Assembly (NCBI GenBank): GCA_029256305.1
Contig: JAQSYE010000009.1
Coordinates: forward strand, 1-33,103
From: Lacrimispora sp.
Lineage (GTDB): Bacteria; Bacillota; Clostridia; Lachnospirales; Lachnospiraceae
Direction of reading: 5' to 3'
DNA length: 33,103 bases
A model generated the notes under the pieces. The model was not told where the DNA came from, ran no database searches, and saw nothing but the letters and a program-made list of their open reading frames with translations. The first letter of the stretch is position 1. Each line of letters opens with the position of its first letter. The translations under genes and the position numbers were made by a program. Positions 15,002-26,178 of this stretch are shown here, in pieces.

Positions 15002-17743
15002 GTGCCTGAGACAACAAAGAAGAAGACAACAGCAAAAAAAGGGACAAAACCAAAAAGCGGGAGAGCAGGAAGCACCAGCACCAGAAAGAATGTGGTTCTG
15101 CCGGAACCGGAATTTATCCACTCAGAAGTCGTGATTATTATGTCATTTGCCGCTGCGGCCATTCTGTTTTTAAGTAATTTTCATCTGTGCGGAATGGTAG
15201 GTGATTTTTTTCGCAGCGTGCAGCTTGGTATATTCGGCGGTATTGGATATATTGCACCGGTCTTAATGTTTGCAGGAACCGCATTTTATATCTCAAACCA
15301 GGGAAACCCAAGAGCAGTTTTTAAACTGGTCTCCTGTGTTCTGGCGCTGGTTTCTTTGTGCGGATTTTTACAGCTGCTTTTTGGCGTAAATACGGGTGAA
15401 AAAACGGGACTTTTAAATATTTATCTAGAGTCTTCTGTTAGTGGAAAAGGCGGCGGTCTGGTCGGCGGTTTGCTGGCGGAAGGGCTTGTTTCCATAATCG
15501 GAGTGGTGGGAGCTTATCTGGTAACACTGGTTTTAATTATTATATCAGTGGTGTGCATTACAGAAAAATCCTTTGTTAATATTGTAAAGACAGGAAGCGG
15601 AAAGGCATATCACCATGCGAAAGAAAACGTGGACATGCATATGGAGATTCATGCAAAACGGCAGGAACTTAGAAAACAGCTGAGAGAAGAACAGAAACTA
15701 AGAGGGGTTAATTTAGACGCCACCAAGCTTTCTGCTGTCAGGGAAGAGGAAGAGCCAGATAAACCGGATTTTGAAAGAGATCTCTATGAGGAAGACACTG
15801 ATACCGGTATCGGTGATATTGCCGATGAGATTGATTCACAGACCAGTAAACTGACTGCAGTGACTGCGGTTGAGGCAGAAGAATCAAACCCGGCAGACGT
15901 ATTTATAGGAAGCATTTCACCGGAGCCGGAAGAGGAAGATGATGATTCTGTCCCCTTCGCATCGGATGACATAGCGGTTCCATACCAGAGAAGCACTGAT
16001 GAGGCTTCTTTCTATATGAAGAAGGAAGTAAGAACTCTAAAGGAAATGGAAATTGTAGAAGATGATTTTTATCCTGAAGAGCCAGAGCCAGAGTCAGAGC
16101 TTGCGGAGATTGTTACAAGAGAAACATTCTCTATTCCTGAAGAACAAAAGCAGGTGGTAACTGCTTCTGGGAAGATCATTGAGACGGACACCGAGGCTCT
16201 CCAGAAAAAGCTGGAGAAAAAACGGGAAGAATTGAAAAAAGAAGAAGATTTCAGTGTAGGCCAACAGATCAGTCAAAAAAAGGAAATTGTGAAACAGGAA
16301 TACAAGCTTCCGCCTCTTACGCTACTTAAAAAGGGCAAAGCAGCGGTTTTTTCTGACCGGGAATACAAAGAAACGGCCATTAAACTGCAGAAGACGCTGC
16401 AGAATTTCGGCGTTGGAGTAACGGTGACTAATATCAGTTGCGGTCCTTCCGTAACAAGATATGAACTCCACCCGGAGCAGGGAGTAAAAGTAAGCAAAAT
16501 CGTGAGCCTGGCTGATGATATAAAGCTGAGTCTTGCAGCTGCAGATATTCGTATTGAAGCTCCCATTCCGGGAAAATCTGCAGTTGGTATTGAAGTACCC
16601 AATAAAGAAAACAATATGGTGTATTTAAGAGACATTCTGGAAGCGGACAACTTTCAAAAGCATTCTTCCAGCATCGCTTTCGCAGTAGGAAAAGACATCG
16701 GCGGTCAGGTCGTGGTAACAGATATCGCCAAGATGCCCCATCTGCTTATTGCAGGTGCTACCGGCTCCGGTAAGTCTGTCTGTATTAATACGCTCATTAT
16801 GAGTATTATTTTTAAGGCGGATCCTGATGATGTGAAACTGATCATGATCGATCCCAAAGTGGTGGAATTAAGTGTTTATAACGGAATACCTCACTTGCTG
16901 CTTCCTGTTGTTACAGATCCCAAGAAAGCATCGGGAGCTTTAAACTGGGCAGTTGCGGAGATGACAGACCGCTATAATAAGTTTGCCCAGTATAATGTCA
17001 GAGAGATTAAAGGCTATAATGCCAAAGTGGAAAGCATAAAGGACATTGATGATGAGAACAAACCTCAGAAGTTGCCTCAAATCGTAATTATTATCGACGA
17101 GCTTGCCGATTTGATGATGGTAGCGCCCGGTGAGGTGGAAGATTCCATCTGCCGTCTCGCCCAGCTCGCCAGAGCTGCGGGGATTCATCTGGTAATTGCC
17201 ACACAGCGTCCGTCTGTCAATGTTATTACGGGTCTGATTAAAGCGAATGTGCCTTCAAGAGTGGCGTTTGCCGTTTCTTCCGGGGTGGATTCCAGAACCA
17301 TCATTGACATGAATGGTGCAGAGAAGCTTCTTGGAAAGGGTGATATGCTGTTTTACCCTGCCGGTTATCCAAAGCCCATGCGTGTACAGGGCGCATTTAT
17401 CTCTGATTCGGAAGTCTCCAAGGTTGTGGACTTTTTAACAGAACAGGGGATGACACCGGATTACAATCCAGAGATGGAAAGTATGATTGCTTCCGCTCCG
17501 GCAGCTGTGGATTCAAAAGGCGGCGGGAGTGACCGGGATGAATATTTTATCCAGGCAGGCAGATTCATAATAGAAAAAGACAAAGCATCCATCGGTATGT
17601 TACAGAGAATGTATAAAATCGGTTTTAACCGGGCCGCAAGAATCATGGATCAGCTTGCAGAAGCTGGTGTAGTTGGGGAAGAAGAAGGTACTAAGCCGCG
17701 TAAGGTGCTTATGAGTATGGAAGAGTTTGAAGAATCGTTTTAG
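15002..17743 (+). CDS. ftsK: DNA translocase FtsK/SpoIIIE
   Basis: FtsK/SpoIIIE is a membrane-anchored hexameric motor that pumps chromosomal DNA through the division or sporulation septum. The 913-residue protein has a basic N-terminus, four membrane segments (about residues 40-195), a long acidic linker (about 200-460), the alpha/beta motor with Walker A GATGSGKS at 585-592 and Walker [10 protein letters not shown] near 700, and a C-terminal gamma winged-helix domain (about 840-905; [24 protein letters not shown]) that reads DNA polarity sequences. The start is GTG at 15002 after GAAGGGGGA. Whether it serves vegetative division, sporulation or both cannot be told from the sequence; neighbouring tepA-like protease favours the SpoIIIE-type locus. 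The gene ends 51 bases before fhs. Confidence 0.96.
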   Translation: MPETTKKKTTAKKGTKPKSGRAGSTSTRKNVVLPEPEFIHSEVVIIMSFAAAAILFLSNFHLCGMVGDFFRSVQLGIFGGIGYIAPVLMFAGTAFYISNQGNPRAVFKLVSCVLALVSLCGFLQLLFGVNTGEKTGLLNIYLESSVSGKGGGLVGGLLAEGLVSIIGVVGAYLVTLVLIIISVVCITEKSFVNIVKTGSGKAYHHAKENVDMHMEIHAKRQELRKQLREEQKLRGVNLDATKLSAVREEEEPDKPDFERDLYEEDTDTGIGDIADEIDSQTSKLTAVTAVEAEESNPADVFIGSISPEPEEEDDDSVPFASDDIAVPYQRSTDEASFYMKKEVRTLKEMEIVEDDFYPEEPEPESELAEIVTRETFSIPEEQKQVVTASGKIIETDTEALQKKLEKKREELKKEEDFSVGQQISQKKEIVKQEYKLPPLTLLKKGKAAVFSDREYKETAIKLQKTLQNFGVGVTVTNISCGPSVTRYELHPEQGVKVSKIVSLADDIKLSLAAADIRIEAPIPGKSAVGIEVPNKENNMVYLRDILEADNFQKHSSSIAFAVGKDIGGQVVVTDIAKMPHLLIAGATGSGKSVCINTLIMSIIFKADPDDVKLIMIDPKVVELSVYNGIPHLLLPVVTDPKKASGALNWAVAEMTDRYNKFAQYNVREIKGYNAKVESIKDIDDENKPQKLPQIVIIIDELADLMMVAPGEVEDSICRLAQLARAAGIHLVIATQRPSVNVITGLIKANVPSRVAFAVSSGVDSRTIIDMNGAEKLLGKGDMLFYPAGYPKPMRVQGAFISDSEVSKVVDFLTEQGMTPDYNPEMESMIASAPAAVDSKGGGSDRDEYFIQAGRFIIEKDKASIGMLQRMYKIGFNRAARIMDQLAEAGVVGEEEGTKPRKVLMSMEEFEESF

Positions 17744-17794
17744 CATGACGGTAAAAGTTTAAACCATTGCTTACATATAAGGAGGATGATACTT

Positions 17795-19465
17795 ATGAAA
17801 ACAGATATTGAGATTGCACAGGAAGCAAAGATGTTACCAATTAAGGATGTGGCAGCATCCTATGGGATTGCAGAGGAAGATTTAGAGTTATACGGCAAAT
17901 ACAAAGCAAAGCTTTCCGATGAATTATGGGAGCAGGTAAAAGACCGTTCTGACGGAAAACTGGTACTTGTTACAGCAATCAATCCCACACCGGCCGGAGA
18001 GGGTAAAACCACGACGACAGTGGGGCTTGGACAGGCATTCGGGAAAATCGGGAAAAAGGCGATTATCGCCTTAAGAGAGCCGTCTTTAGGTCCCTGCTTT
18101 GGAATCAAAGGAGGAGCAGCTGGTGGTGGATATGCCCAGGTTGTACCCATGGAAGACCTAAATCTTCATTTTACCGGGGATTTTCATGCCATTACCTCTG
18201 CGAATAATTTACTTTCAGCCCTTCTTGATAACCACATCCACCAGGGCAACGCCTTGGGAATTGATACAAGGCAGATCCTGTGGAAGAGATGCCTGGATAT
18301 GAATGATCGTGCATTAAGAAATATAGTGGTAGGACTTGGTTCAAAAGCAGAAGGATTTGTAAGAGAGGATCACTTTGTTATTACAGTGGCTTCTGAAATC
18401 ATGGCCATTCTCTGCCTTGCTGATGATATGAATGATTTAAAAGAACGGTTGGGACGTATTATTGTTGCATATAATTATTCCGGAGAGCCTGTGACAGCTG
18501 CTCAGTTGAATGCGGTAGGCGCTATGGCAGCCCTGCTTAAGGATGCGCTGAAGCCAAATCTGATTCAGACTCTGGAGCATACAGGCGCCATTGTCCACGG
18601 AGGTCCTTTTGCCAATATCGCTCACGGCTGCAACAGCGTGCGTGCCACAAAGACAGCCTTAAAGTTAGCTGATATCGTTGTGACGGAGGCCGGTTTCGGC
18701 GCAGATTTGGGCGCGGAGAAATTCCTTGATATCAAATGCAGAAAGGCTTCCTTAAAACCGGATGCCATTGTTCTGGTAGCAACGGTAAGAGCATTAAAAT
18801 ACAACGGCGGTGTACCAAAAGACCAGCTGAAGGATGAGAATTTAGAGGCACTGAAAAAAGGAATTGTAAATCTTGAAAAGCACATCGAGAATATGCAAAA
18901 ATACGGCGTTCCCGTAATTGTTACGCTGAATTCATTTGTGACAGACACAGAGAGCGAGTACCAGTTCGTAAAGAGTTTCTGTGAGGAAAAAGGCTGCGAA
19001 TTTGCGTTATCCCAGGTTTGGGAAAAGGGCGGAGAAGGCGGAATCAAACTGGCAGAAAAGGTTCTTGAAACACTGGAGAACAAAAAGAGTAATTTTGCAC
19101 CGATCTATCCGGATGATATGAGTCTTGAGGATAAGATCGGCACTGTTGCCAGAGAGATTTACGGTGCTGACGGAGTGACGTATGCACCGTCCGCTTTAAA
19201 AGCAATCAGAAAGTTTGAAGAAATGGGATTTGGCAATCTGCCGGTGTGCATGGCAAAAACACAGTACTCCTTATCCGATGACCAGACAAAACTGGGCCGT
19301 CCCCAGGGTTTTGAGATTAATGTACGGGATGCTTATGTCAGCGCGGGTGCAGGATTTGTTGTTGTTATAACAGGCGCCATTATGACCATGCCTGGTTTGC
19401 CGAAGAAACCGGCAGCAGATAGTATTGATGTAAATAATGACGGAGTAATCACCGGATTATTCTGA
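17795..19465 (+). CDS. fhs: Formate--tetrahydrofolate ligase
   Basis: Fhs uses ATP to join formate to tetrahydrofolate, giving 10-formyl-THF for purines, formyl-Met-tRNA and the methyl branch of one-carbon metabolism. The ATG at 17795 lies 9 bases after AAGGAGG and gives exactly the 556 residues usual for the family; an in-frame ATG at 17786 overlaps the ribosome binding site and is rejected. The nucleotide-binding loop [12 protein letters not shown] (from about residue 65) and the [22 protein letters not shown] and [14 protein letters not shown] signatures are intact. It sits between ftsK and murE. The 10-formyl-THF it makes is the substrate of fmt 6 kb downstream on the same strand, a plausible functional link, although fhs is common in Clostridia in many contexts. 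Confidence 0.97.
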   Translation: MKTDIEIAQEAKMLPIKDVAASYGIAEEDLELYGKYKAKLSDELWEQVKDRSDGKLVLVTAINPTPAGEGKTTTTVGLGQAFGKIGKKAIIALREPSLGPCFGIKGGAAGGGYAQVVPMEDLNLHFTGDFHAITSANNLLSALLDNHIHQGNALGIDTRQILWKRCLDMNDRALRNIVVGLGSKAEGFVREDHFVITVASEIMAILCLADDMNDLKERLGRIIVAYNYSGEPVTAAQLNAVGAMAALLKDALKPNLIQTLEHTGAIVHGGPFANIAHGCNSVRATKTALKLADIVVTEAGFGADLGAEKFLDIKCRKASLKPDAIVLVATVRALKYNGGVPKDQLKDENLEALKKGIVNLEKHIENMQKYGVPVIVTLNSFVTDTESEYQFVKSFCEEKGCEFALSQVWEKGGEGGIKLAEKVLETLENKKSNFAPIYPDDMSLEDKIGTVAREIYGADGVTYAPSALKAIRKFEEMGFGNLPVCMAKTQYSLSDDQTKLGRPQGFEINVRDAYVSAGAGFVVVITGAIMTMPGLPKKPAADSIDVNNDGVITGLF

Positions 19466-19478
19466 TTTGGAGGTTTTT

Positions 19479-20954
19479 ATGAAGTTTAGTCAGTGGCTTA
19501 AGGATCTGGAGTATGAATTACTACAGGGAGATCTTGATGTAGAAGTTGAGGATGTGGTCTATGACTCCAGAAAAGCCAGAAGCGGTGCGGTATTTGTCTG
19601 CACCGTAGGCACAAGAGTCGATTCCCATGATTTTATACCGGAAGTGGTGGAAAAAGGAGTGACTGTCCTGGTTCTGGAACGCAGGGTAAGCCTGCCAGAA
19701 GGAGTGACTGCCATTTTCGTACATAGTGCCAGAGAAGCACTGGCTGTTTTGTCTGCCGCAAGATTTGATTATCCGGCAAAACGCATGGTGACCATTGGTG
19801 TGACCGGCACAAAGGGGAAGACCACAACCACCCATATGATAAAGGCTATATTAGAGGCCTGTGGGAAAAAAGTGGGTATGATTGGAACTACAGGCATTGT
19901 CATCGGTCAGAAGGTGACTCCCACTGCAAATACTACGCCGGAGTCTTACCGGCTTCACCAGGCTTTTTACCAAATGGCGGAAGAGGGCTGTGAATATATG
20001 GTAATGGAAGTATCCTCCCAGGCATTTAAGATGCACCGGGTAGATGGTCTGACATTCGACTATGGCTTATTTACCAATATATCCCCCGACCATATCGGAC
20101 CGGATGAACACGAAAATTTTGATGAATACTTATATTACAAGTCATTGATATTTAAATGTTCTAAAGTGGGCATTATGAATGGAGATGACGAACACTTTGA
20201 CGAGGCGATAAAGGATGCTTCCTGCCGGATGTATTCATTCTCCCTTGACAAGGCAGGAACCAGCTTTAAGGCGGAGAACATCCGCTATGTGGCTCAGTCT
20301 GATTTTGTGGGACTTGAATTTAACGTAAAGGGAGCCTTTGAGCTGTCTGTCCGGGTTAACATACCTGGCAGATTTAATGTTGCCAACGCTCTGGCTGCTG
20401 TCAGTGTTTTAAGTTTCTTGGATCTGCCAAAGGAAAAGATCTGTCATGGACTGGAGCATTTAAGTGTAAACGGAAGAATGGAAATCGTTTATTCCTCTGA
20501 AAAATGTACGGTTATTGTAGATTATGCCCATAACGCAGTCAGTATGGAAAGCCTTTTAAAAACACTGAGAGATTATAATCCGAAACGTCTGGTCTGCGTA
20601 TTTGGCTGCGGCGGAAACCGTTCCAAAGACCGTCGTTATTCCATGGGTGACAGTGCAGGCCGTCTTTCAGATTTTACCATTATCACAGCTGATAACTCCC
20701 GCTTTGAGAATACAGAAGACATCATTGCAGATATCAGAAGCAGTATTTTAAAAACGGAGGGAACCTTCATTGAGATCCCCGACAGAAGAGAAGCCATTCG
20801 CTACAGTATTTTACATGCCATGCCGGGAGATATGATTGCTGTAATCGGGAAAGGTCATGAAGATTATCAGGAAGTGAATGGAGAACGCCACCATTTTTCT
20901 GACAGGGAAGAAATCTTGAGCGTTATACAAAGTACTGATTTTCTTAACAGATAG
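19479..20954 (+). CDS. murE: UDP-N-acetylmuramoyl-tripeptide synthetase, probably meso-diaminopimelate-adding
   Basis: MurE adds the third stem-peptide residue to UDP-MurNAc-Ala-Glu in the cytoplasm. The 491-residue protein shows the Mur ligase P-loop GVTGTKGKTTTT (from about residue 106), the EVSSQAFKMHRVDGL motif and the C-terminal domain. The residue-selecting motif is D405-N406-S407-R408; the arginine that contacts meso-DAP is kept, but the usual DNPR proline is serine. DAP specificity is therefore likely, not certain. The ATG at 19479 is 5 bases after TTGGAGG; a TTG four codons earlier overlaps that site and is rejected. The gene starts 13 bases after fhs and is followed by murF after a 120-base gap holding a hairpin. 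Confidence 0.95.
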   Translation: MKFSQWLKDLEYELLQGDLDVEVEDVVYDSRKARSGAVFVCTVGTRVDSHDFIPEVVEKGVTVLVLERRVSLPEGVTAIFVHSAREALAVLSAARFDYPAKRMVTIGVTGTKGKTTTTHMIKAILEACGKKVGMIGTTGIVIGQKVTPTANTTPESYRLHQAFYQMAEEGCEYMVMEVSSQAFKMHRVDGLTFDYGLFTNISPDHIGPDEHENFDEYLYYKSLIFKCSKVGIMNGDDEHFDEAIKDASCRMYSFSLDKAGTSFKAENIRYVAQSDFVGLEFNVKGAFELSVRVNIPGRFNVANALAAVSVLSFLDLPKEKICHGLEHLSVNGRMEIVYSSEKCTVIVDYAHNAVSMESLLKTLRDYNPKRLVCVFGCGGNRSKDRRYSMGDSAGRLSDFTIITADNSRFENTEDIIADIRSSILKTEGTFIEIPDRREAIRYSILHAMPGDMIAVIGKGHEDYQEVNGERHHFSDREEILSVIQSTDFLNR

Positions 20955-20981
20955 AATCAATTAGATTGCCATAAGAGAAAG

Positions 20982-21020
20982 AATGCCGGAGGCCGATAAG
21001 GAAATGTGGCTTTCGGCATT
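20982..21020 (+). other. Stem-loop in the murE-murF gap
   Basis: AATGCCG at 20982-20988 pairs with CGGCATT at 21014-21020, with GGCC/GGCT pairing inside. No T-tract follows, so this is not a standard terminator. It is the only structured element in the otherwise featureless 120-base gap and may process or stabilise the mRNA. Confidence 0.45.
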
Positions 21021-21074
21021 TCCACGGAAGATGGCAGGAATGTTCGCAAAGAGCGGACATGGAACGGAGGAAAC

Positions 21075-22439
21075 ATGGTAGATATGACAGTGAAGGAAAT
21101 ACTTTCGGCTACAGGCGGAACACTTCTTTGCGGAAGGGAAGATACGGTTTTGGAACACATAAGCATTGATTCCAGAACCATGAAGGGAAATGATTTATTT
21201 GTACCGCTTATCGGGGAAAAGGTGGATGCCCACCGTTTTATTGATCAGGCGTTTGAGCATGGGGCTGCCGCTGTTTTAACCAGTGAGCATGATTTCATGG
21301 AATCGGAAAAGCCATGGATACGGGTTGATGATACAAAAAAGGCTCTTCAGGAAGTGGGGAGTTTTTACAGAGATCAATTATCTCTGCCCCTCATTGGTAT
21401 TACCGGAAGCGTAGGAAAGACAACAACCAGAGAGATGGTGGCATGTGCTCTTTCTTCTCGCTATCAGGTCTATAAAACTCCTGGTAACAGCAACAGCCAG
21501 GTGGGGCTGCCCATTACCCTTTGCGAAATCACGCCGGGAGATGAAATCGGCGTCATTGAACTGGGAATGAGTGAACCAGGGGAACTCACAGTAATCGCCA
21601 GAATCGCCAGAATACATATGGCGGTCATAACCAATATTGGAGTGACCCATATCGAACAGCTTGGCTCAAGGGAAAATATTTACAGAGAAAAACTGACCAT
21701 TCAGGATGGGTTATGTGATAACGGAATCCTCTTTTTAAATGGGGACGATGACATGCTAAGAGATACGAGAGCTAAGGAAGGCTGCAAAACTATCTATTAT
21801 GGAACTGGTGAAAACTGTGATTACAGAGCAGTCGACGTTCATTTAGAGGATGGGGTGCCTGCGTTTTGTGCAGTGTATAAAGATAAAAAAGTCCCAGTCA
21901 GGCTATCTGTCATGGGAAGCCATAATGTGTTAAACGCCATGGTATCTCTGGCAGTTGCGGCAGAAAACGGTATCCCAATGGAAGAGGCGGCAAAGTCTCT
22001 CATGAGCTTCACCGGGTATAAAAACCGACAGCAGATTTATGATACAGGAAAATTAATCGTAATCGATGATACTTATAACGCCAGTCCGGTTTCCATGAAA
22101 GCGGGACTTGAAGTTTTAGGCTCCATTACCAAGGCAAACAGGAAAATCGCCGTACTGGCTGACATGAAGGAGTTGGGAGAACGTTCCCCGGAATTTCATT
22201 ATGAAATCGGCACTTATATTGCGGAACATCCGGTTGACTGTGTGGTGACACTGGGTGAATTGGCAGGAGAAATTGCCAGGGCAGTAAGGGAGAATGCGCC
22301 AAAAATAACAATAAGGGAATTTATGGAACAGGAACCGTTAACGGCTTATTTAAAGGAAGAATTAAAGACAGGTGACTGTGTGCTGTTTAAAGGCTCCAAT
22401 AGTATGAAACTGGGGCAGGTAGCAGAACAGTTTCACTGA
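21075..22439 (+). CDS. murF: UDP-N-acetylmuramoyl-tripeptide--D-alanyl-D-alanine ligase
   Basis: MurF adds D-Ala-D-Ala to complete the UDP-MurNAc pentapeptide, the last cytoplasmic step of the stem peptide. The 454-residue protein has the Mur ligase layout: an N-terminal UDP-binding domain (ISIDSRTMKGNDLFVPLIGEKVDAHRF), the central ATPase with GITGSVGKTTT at residues 108-118 and IELGMSEPGEL, and a C-terminal domain containing IDDTYNASPVSMKAGL. The frame is open to 21006, but the ATG at 21075 just after CGGAGG gives the expected N-terminus and length; the ATG at 21084 is the alternative. The gene lies directly after murE, which makes its substrate. Confidence 0.96.
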   Translation: MVDMTVKEILSATGGTLLCGREDTVLEHISIDSRTMKGNDLFVPLIGEKVDAHRFIDQAFEHGAAAVLTSEHDFMESEKPWIRVDDTKKALQEVGSFYRDQLSLPLIGITGSVGKTTTREMVACALSSRYQVYKTPGNSNSQVGLPITLCEITPGDEIGVIELGMSEPGELTVIARIARIHMAVITNIGVTHIEQLGSRENIYREKLTIQDGLCDNGILFLNGDDDMLRDTRAKEGCKTIYYGTGENCDYRAVDVHLEDGVPAFCAVYKDKKVPVRLSVMGSHNVLNAMVSLAVAAENGIPMEEAAKSLMSFTGYKNRQQIYDTGKLIVIDDTYNASPVSMKAGLEVLGSITKANRKIAVLADMKELGERSPEFHYEIGTYIAEHPVDCVVTLGELAGEIARAVRENAPKITIREFMEQEPLTAYLKEELKTGDCVLFKGSNSMKLGQVAEQFH

Positions 22440-22463
22440 TCAGTCTGCCTCTGGAGGAAATGA

Positions 22464-24692
22464 ATGACTAAAAGCTATGCCAGGATCATCATTGATATTT
22501 CTCACGAAAAAGTAGACAGAACCTTCGATTATCGGATTCCGGAGAATTTGATGCAGGAAATTTCAGTGGGAACCCGTGTTCTGATTCCTTTTGGCAAGGG
22601 GAATACCATGCGGAAGGGATATGTGGTGGGAATTACGTCCCAAGCCAGTTATGATCCGGATAAGATAAAAGAAATCGGAGGAATTGTGACTGATGGAGTT
22701 TCCGCGGAATCAAGACTGATCACTCTTGCGTGGTGGCTAAAAGAACAGTATGGTTCCACCATGAATCAGGCACTGAAAACCGTGCTTCCGGTAAAACAAA
22801 AGGTAAAGCCAAAAGAAAAAAAAATCATAAGAAGTCTTTTAAACCCGGAACAGCTAAGCAGTGCATTAAAAGAAGCGGAAAAAAAGAATTATAAAGCGAG
22901 AGTCAGGCTTTTTTCTGCACTGCTTCATAATCCGGTAATTCCATATGAAGTTGCTATAAACCAGATGAATCTTTCTGCATCGGCAGTAAAGCCGCTGATT
23001 GAAAAGGGTGAAATTTGTCTTGAATCGGAAGAAATTTACCGAAACCCCATTCAGATAGAAGGGCAGGAAGGGAAAAGACTTCAGCTTAATAAAGAACAGC
23101 AGATGATTGTGGACTGCTTTACCCGGGATTATTCAGAAGGCAAAAGAAATACGTATCTGATTCATGGGATTACCGGAAGCGGTAAAACAGAAGTTTATAT
23201 GGAGCTGATTCAGAAAGTAATTGAAGATGACAGACAGGTGATTGTTCTGATTCCTGAAATTGCACTGACCTATCAGACCGTGATGCGCTTCTATGGCAGA
23301 TTCGGAAACCGGATTTCCATCATCAATTCCCGTTTGTCTGCAGGAGAGCGATTCGATCAGTTTGAACGTGCGAAAAATGGCGATATTGATATTATGATCG
23401 GACCAAGATCCGCATTGTTTACCCCTTTTTCCAGACTTGGGCTGATTCTCATTGATGAGGAGCATGAAGGCGCTTATAAAAGTGAGACAGTACCAAGATA
23501 TCATGCAAGGGAGGTTGCCGGGAAGAGGGCGCAGATGGAGGACGCATCTTTGGTGCTGGGATCTGCTACTCCTTCTTTAGAAGCTTACACCAGGGCTCTA
23601 AGAGGTGAATACCAGTTATTTCTTCTGACAGAAAGAGCAAAAAAGAACAGCAGTCTGGCCGATGTATCAATTGTGGATTTAAGGCAGGAATTAAAGGATG
23701 GAAACAAGTCCATATTCAGCAAAAAATTACAGGCACTCATGGAAGACCGGCTAAGGAAAAAAGAACAGGTCATGCTGTTTATAAACCGCAGAGGATATGC
23801 TAATTTTGTATCCTGCCGTTCTTGCGGGGAGGCAATCCGCTGCCCTCATTGTGATGTGACGCTGACTCTGCATAACAACAGCCGCCTTGTCTGCCATTAC
23901 TGTGGGCACACCATTCCCATGCCGTCGAAATGTCCCTCCTGCAGTTCGCCTTATATCGCAAATTTTGGTGTGGGAACTCAGAAGATCGAGTTGATGACAA
24001 AGAAGATGTTCCCCCAGGCCAGGATTTTACGTATGGACATGGATACTACCAAAGAAAAGGGAGGGCACGAAGCCATACTATCCGCATTTTCTGAACATGA
24101 GGCGGACATCCTCATCGGTACCCAGATGATAGTAAAAGGACATGATTTCCCTGATGTGACCCTGGTGGGGGTACTGGCAGCAGATTTATCCTTAAATACG
24201 CCGGATTACCGGTCAGGGGAGCGGACGTTTCAGCTTTTAACCCAGGCAGCCGGAAGGGCAGGCAGGGATGCCAAACCGGGAGATGTAATCATTCAGACTT
24301 ACAGCCCCGAACACTACAGCATTGTGACTGCTGCAAACCAGGATTATGAAACCTTTTATAAGCAGGAAATGGCATTTCGCCGCCTGATGAAATATCCACC
24401 TGCAAGCGGGCTTTTAACCATTCAGTTCTCCTCACGCAATGAACCGGTTCTTACTAAAACAGCAGCAGCAGCAGGGGCGTTTGCTGCTGCTTTGGGAGAA
24501 CCGGAACAGGTGCAGATGATCGGACCGGTAGAGGCTTCCGTCTATAAAATTAATGATATATATAGAAAAATTTTATACTTGAAACAAGAAAACTATGATA
24601 TACTAATTAAAATCAGGGATCAAATTGATGGTTTTTCTGAAAATCATCCCGAATTGTTTGAACAAGTCTTGATCCAATATGATTTTTCGTAA
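22464..24692 (+). CDS. priA: Primosomal protein N' (replication restart helicase PriA)
   Basis: PriA recognises abandoned replication forks and reloads the replicative helicase. The 742-residue protein has the N-terminal 3' DNA-binding domain ([24 protein letters not shown]), helicase motif [12 protein letters not shown] at residues 235-245, the DEEH box near residue 331, and a zinc-binding region (about 450-495) with eight cysteines arranged as four CxxC pairs (CRSC, CPHC, CHYC, CPSC). The C-terminal helicase lobe contains [14 protein letters not shown] and [11 protein letters not shown] at 22464 follows TGGAGGAAA, 24 bases after murF. It heads the conserved priA-def-fmt cluster. Confidence 0.97.
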   Translation: MTKSYARIIIDISHEKVDRTFDYRIPENLMQEISVGTRVLIPFGKGNTMRKGYVVGITSQASYDPDKIKEIGGIVTDGVSAESRLITLAWWLKEQYGSTMNQALKTVLPVKQKVKPKEKKIIRSLLNPEQLSSALKEAEKKNYKARVRLFSALLHNPVIPYEVAINQMNLSASAVKPLIEKGEICLESEEIYRNPIQIEGQEGKRLQLNKEQQMIVDCFTRDYSEGKRNTYLIHGITGSGKTEVYMELIQKVIEDDRQVIVLIPEIALTYQTVMRFYGRFGNRISIINSRLSAGERFDQFERAKNGDIDIMIGPRSALFTPFSRLGLILIDEEHEGAYKSETVPRYHAREVAGKRAQMEDASLVLGSATPSLEAYTRALRGEYQLFLLTERAKKNSSLADVSIVDLRQELKDGNKSIFSKKLQALMEDRLRKKEQVMLFINRRGYANFVSCRSCGEAIRCPHCDVTLTLHNNSRLVCHYCGHTIPMPSKCPSCSSPYIANFGVGTQKIELMTKKMFPQARILRMDMDTTKEKGGHEAILSAFSEHEADILIGTQMIVKGHDFPDVTLVGVLAADLSLNTPDYRSGERTFQLLTQAAGRAGRDAKPGDVIIQTYSPEHYSIVTAANQDYETFYKQEMAFRRLMKYPPASGLLTIQFSSRNEPVLTKTAAAAGAFAAALGEPEQVQMIGPVEASVYKINDIYRKILYLKQENYDILIKIRDQIDGFSENHPELFEQVLIQYDFS

Positions 24693-24709
24693 ATGAGAGG
24701 ACAAAAAGA

Positions 24710-25204
24710 ATGGCCATTAGAAAAATTAGAACCATTGGAGATGAAATTTTAAGAAAGAAATGTAAACCTGTGAAGGAGATCACCCCAAGAATTATCGATT
24801 TAGTCAAAGACATGTTTGAAACCATGTATGAGGCCAATGGCGTAGGTCTTGCAGCTCCCCAGGTAGGAATATTAAAACAGATTGTAGTTATTGATGTAGA
24901 CGACGGCAACCAGTATGTCCTCATCAATCCTGAAATTATAGAGACGGATGGAGAGCAGACCGGACCGGAAGGATGCTTAAGCGTACCTGGAAAATCCGGA
25001 ACAGTCACCAGACCGAATCATGTGAAAGTCAGAGCGTTTGACGTCGATATGCAGCCTTTTGAGCTGGAAGGAGAAGAACTTCTTGCTCGTGCGATCTGCC
25101 ATGAATGCGACCATTTAAGCGGTGAGCTGTTTGTGGATAAGGTAGAAGGTGAAATTGAGGATGTGAATCTGGAAGAAGAGGATGAGGAGGTTGAAGAATA
25201 TTGA
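24710..25204 (+). CDS. def: Peptide deformylase
   Basis: Def removes the formyl group from nascent N-formylmethionine proteins, using a metal ion. The 164-residue protein has the three family motifs: [11 protein letters not shown]87-G88-C89-L90-S with the metal-binding cysteine, and H131-E132-C133-D134-H135 with two metal-binding histidines and the catalytic glutamate. The C-terminus is a short acidic tail (about 15 residues, mostly Glu/Asp). Its TGA stop overlaps the fmt ATG by one base, so the formyl-adding and formyl-removing enzymes are translationally coupled. Confidence 0.97.
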   Translation: MAIRKIRTIGDEILRKKCKPVKEITPRIIDLVKDMFETMYEANGVGLAAPQVGILKQIVVIDVDDGNQYVLINPEIIETDGEQTGPEGCLSVPGKSGTVTRPNHVKVRAFDVDMQPFELEGEELLARAICHECDHLSGELFVDKVEGEIEDVNLEEEDEEVEEY

Positions 25205-26139
25205 TGAAAATCGTATTTATGGGCACCCCTGACTTTTCTGTTCCTGCTTTGTGTGCACTAGTAGAGGCAGGACATGAAGTTCTGGCTGTAGTAACCCAGC
25301 CGGATAAGCCAAAGGGAAGAGGAAAAGAAGTTTTGATGCCTCCTGTAAAGGAAAAGGCGCTTGAATATGAAATTCCGGTTTATCAGCCTGTGAAGGCAAG
25401 AAATCCGGAATTTGTGAAAATACTGGCAGATTTAAAGCCAGATGTTATGGTGGTTGCGGCTTTCGGGCAGCTTCTTCCAAAAAGTATTTTAGATATTCCC
25501 CAATATGGTTGTGTCAACATCCATGCATCTCTGCTTCCCAAGTACCGCGGCGCATCTCCCATTCAATATGCAGTAATAAACGGAGAAGAGGTAAGTGGTA
25601 TCACTACTATGATGATGGCGGAAGCATTGGATACCGGAGATATGCTTGACCAGGAAACTGTTACTCTGGATCCAAAAGAGACTGGTGGAAGCCTTCAGGA
25701 TAAGCTTAGCCTGATCGGCGGAAAGCTGATTGTAAAAACTCTGAAGAAGTTAGAAGATGGGACTGCTGTTTTAAAGCAGCAGAATGAGGCGGAGTTCTGC
25801 TATGTGGGGATGATCAAAAAAAACATGGGTGATATTGACTGGTCTATGGATGCAGTTTCCATTGAACGGCTGATCCGTGGATTAAACCCCTGGCCAAGTG
25901 CTTACACAGAATGGGATGGAAAAGTAATTAAATTCTGGGATGCAGATGTGGTGGATCAGGAATATGAAGGAGTCTGCGGTCAGGTGGTGGAGACCAGCAA
26001 GAATCATCTGGTGGTAAAAACTGGAAAAGGCGGACTGTCCATTAAGGAGCTGCAGCTGCCGGGAAAGAAGCGGATGGATATCGGTGCTTTTCTGCGCGGT
26101 TACCAGATAGAGAATGGAACAGTTTTTAAACATATGTAG
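25204..26139 (+). CDS. fmt: Methionyl-tRNA formyltransferase
   Basis: Fmt transfers the formyl group of 10-formyl-THF to initiator Met-tRNA. The 311-residue protein begins with the formyltransferase fold ([26 protein letters not shown]), has the family signature INIHASLLPKYRGASPIQYAVINGE-like block near residues 105-127 containing the catalytic Asn and His, and a C-terminal OB-fold domain that binds tRNA. The ATG at 25204 shares its A with the def stop codon; a TTG one codon earlier is also in frame but gives no advantage. Thirty-nine bases containing a small inverted repeat (26142-26156) separate it from the next gene. Confidence 0.97.
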   Translation: MKIVFMGTPDFSVPALCALVEAGHEVLAVVTQPDKPKGRGKEVLMPPVKEKALEYEIPVYQPVKARNPEFVKILADLKPDVMVVAAFGQLLPKSILDIPQYGCVNIHASLLPKYRGASPIQYAVINGEEVSGITTMMMAEALDTGDMLDQETVTLDPKETGGSLQDKLSLIGGKLIVKTLKKLEDGTAVLKQQNEAEFCYVGMIKKNMGDIDWSMDAVSIERLIRGLNPWPSAYTEWDGKVIKFWDADVVDQEYEGVCGQVVETSKNHLVVKTGKGGLSIKELQLPGKKRMDIGAFLRGYQIENGTVFKHM

Positions 26140-26178
26140 GGAATACAGGCTGTATTTTCGGGAAAGGAGAATCTGATT

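Noticed and set aside
16273-16650. Minus-strand open frame of 125 codons inside ftsK
   Set aside because: It is antisense to the conserved motor domain, has no ribosome binding site or promoter, and its Ser/Leu-rich composition is typical of an antisense shadow.
18622-19083. Minus-strand open frame of 153 codons inside fhs
   Set aside because: It lies opposite a fully conserved Fhs sequence, and its Ser/Phe-rich content is the reverse complement of Glu/Lys-rich coding sequence; no start signals.
26142-26158. Inverted repeat AATACAG-G-CTGTATT after fmt as a terminator
   Set aside because: As a hairpin it gives only about 5 bp, with a short T-run, and the downstream gene is tightly linked to the operon; it is unlikely to stop transcription.
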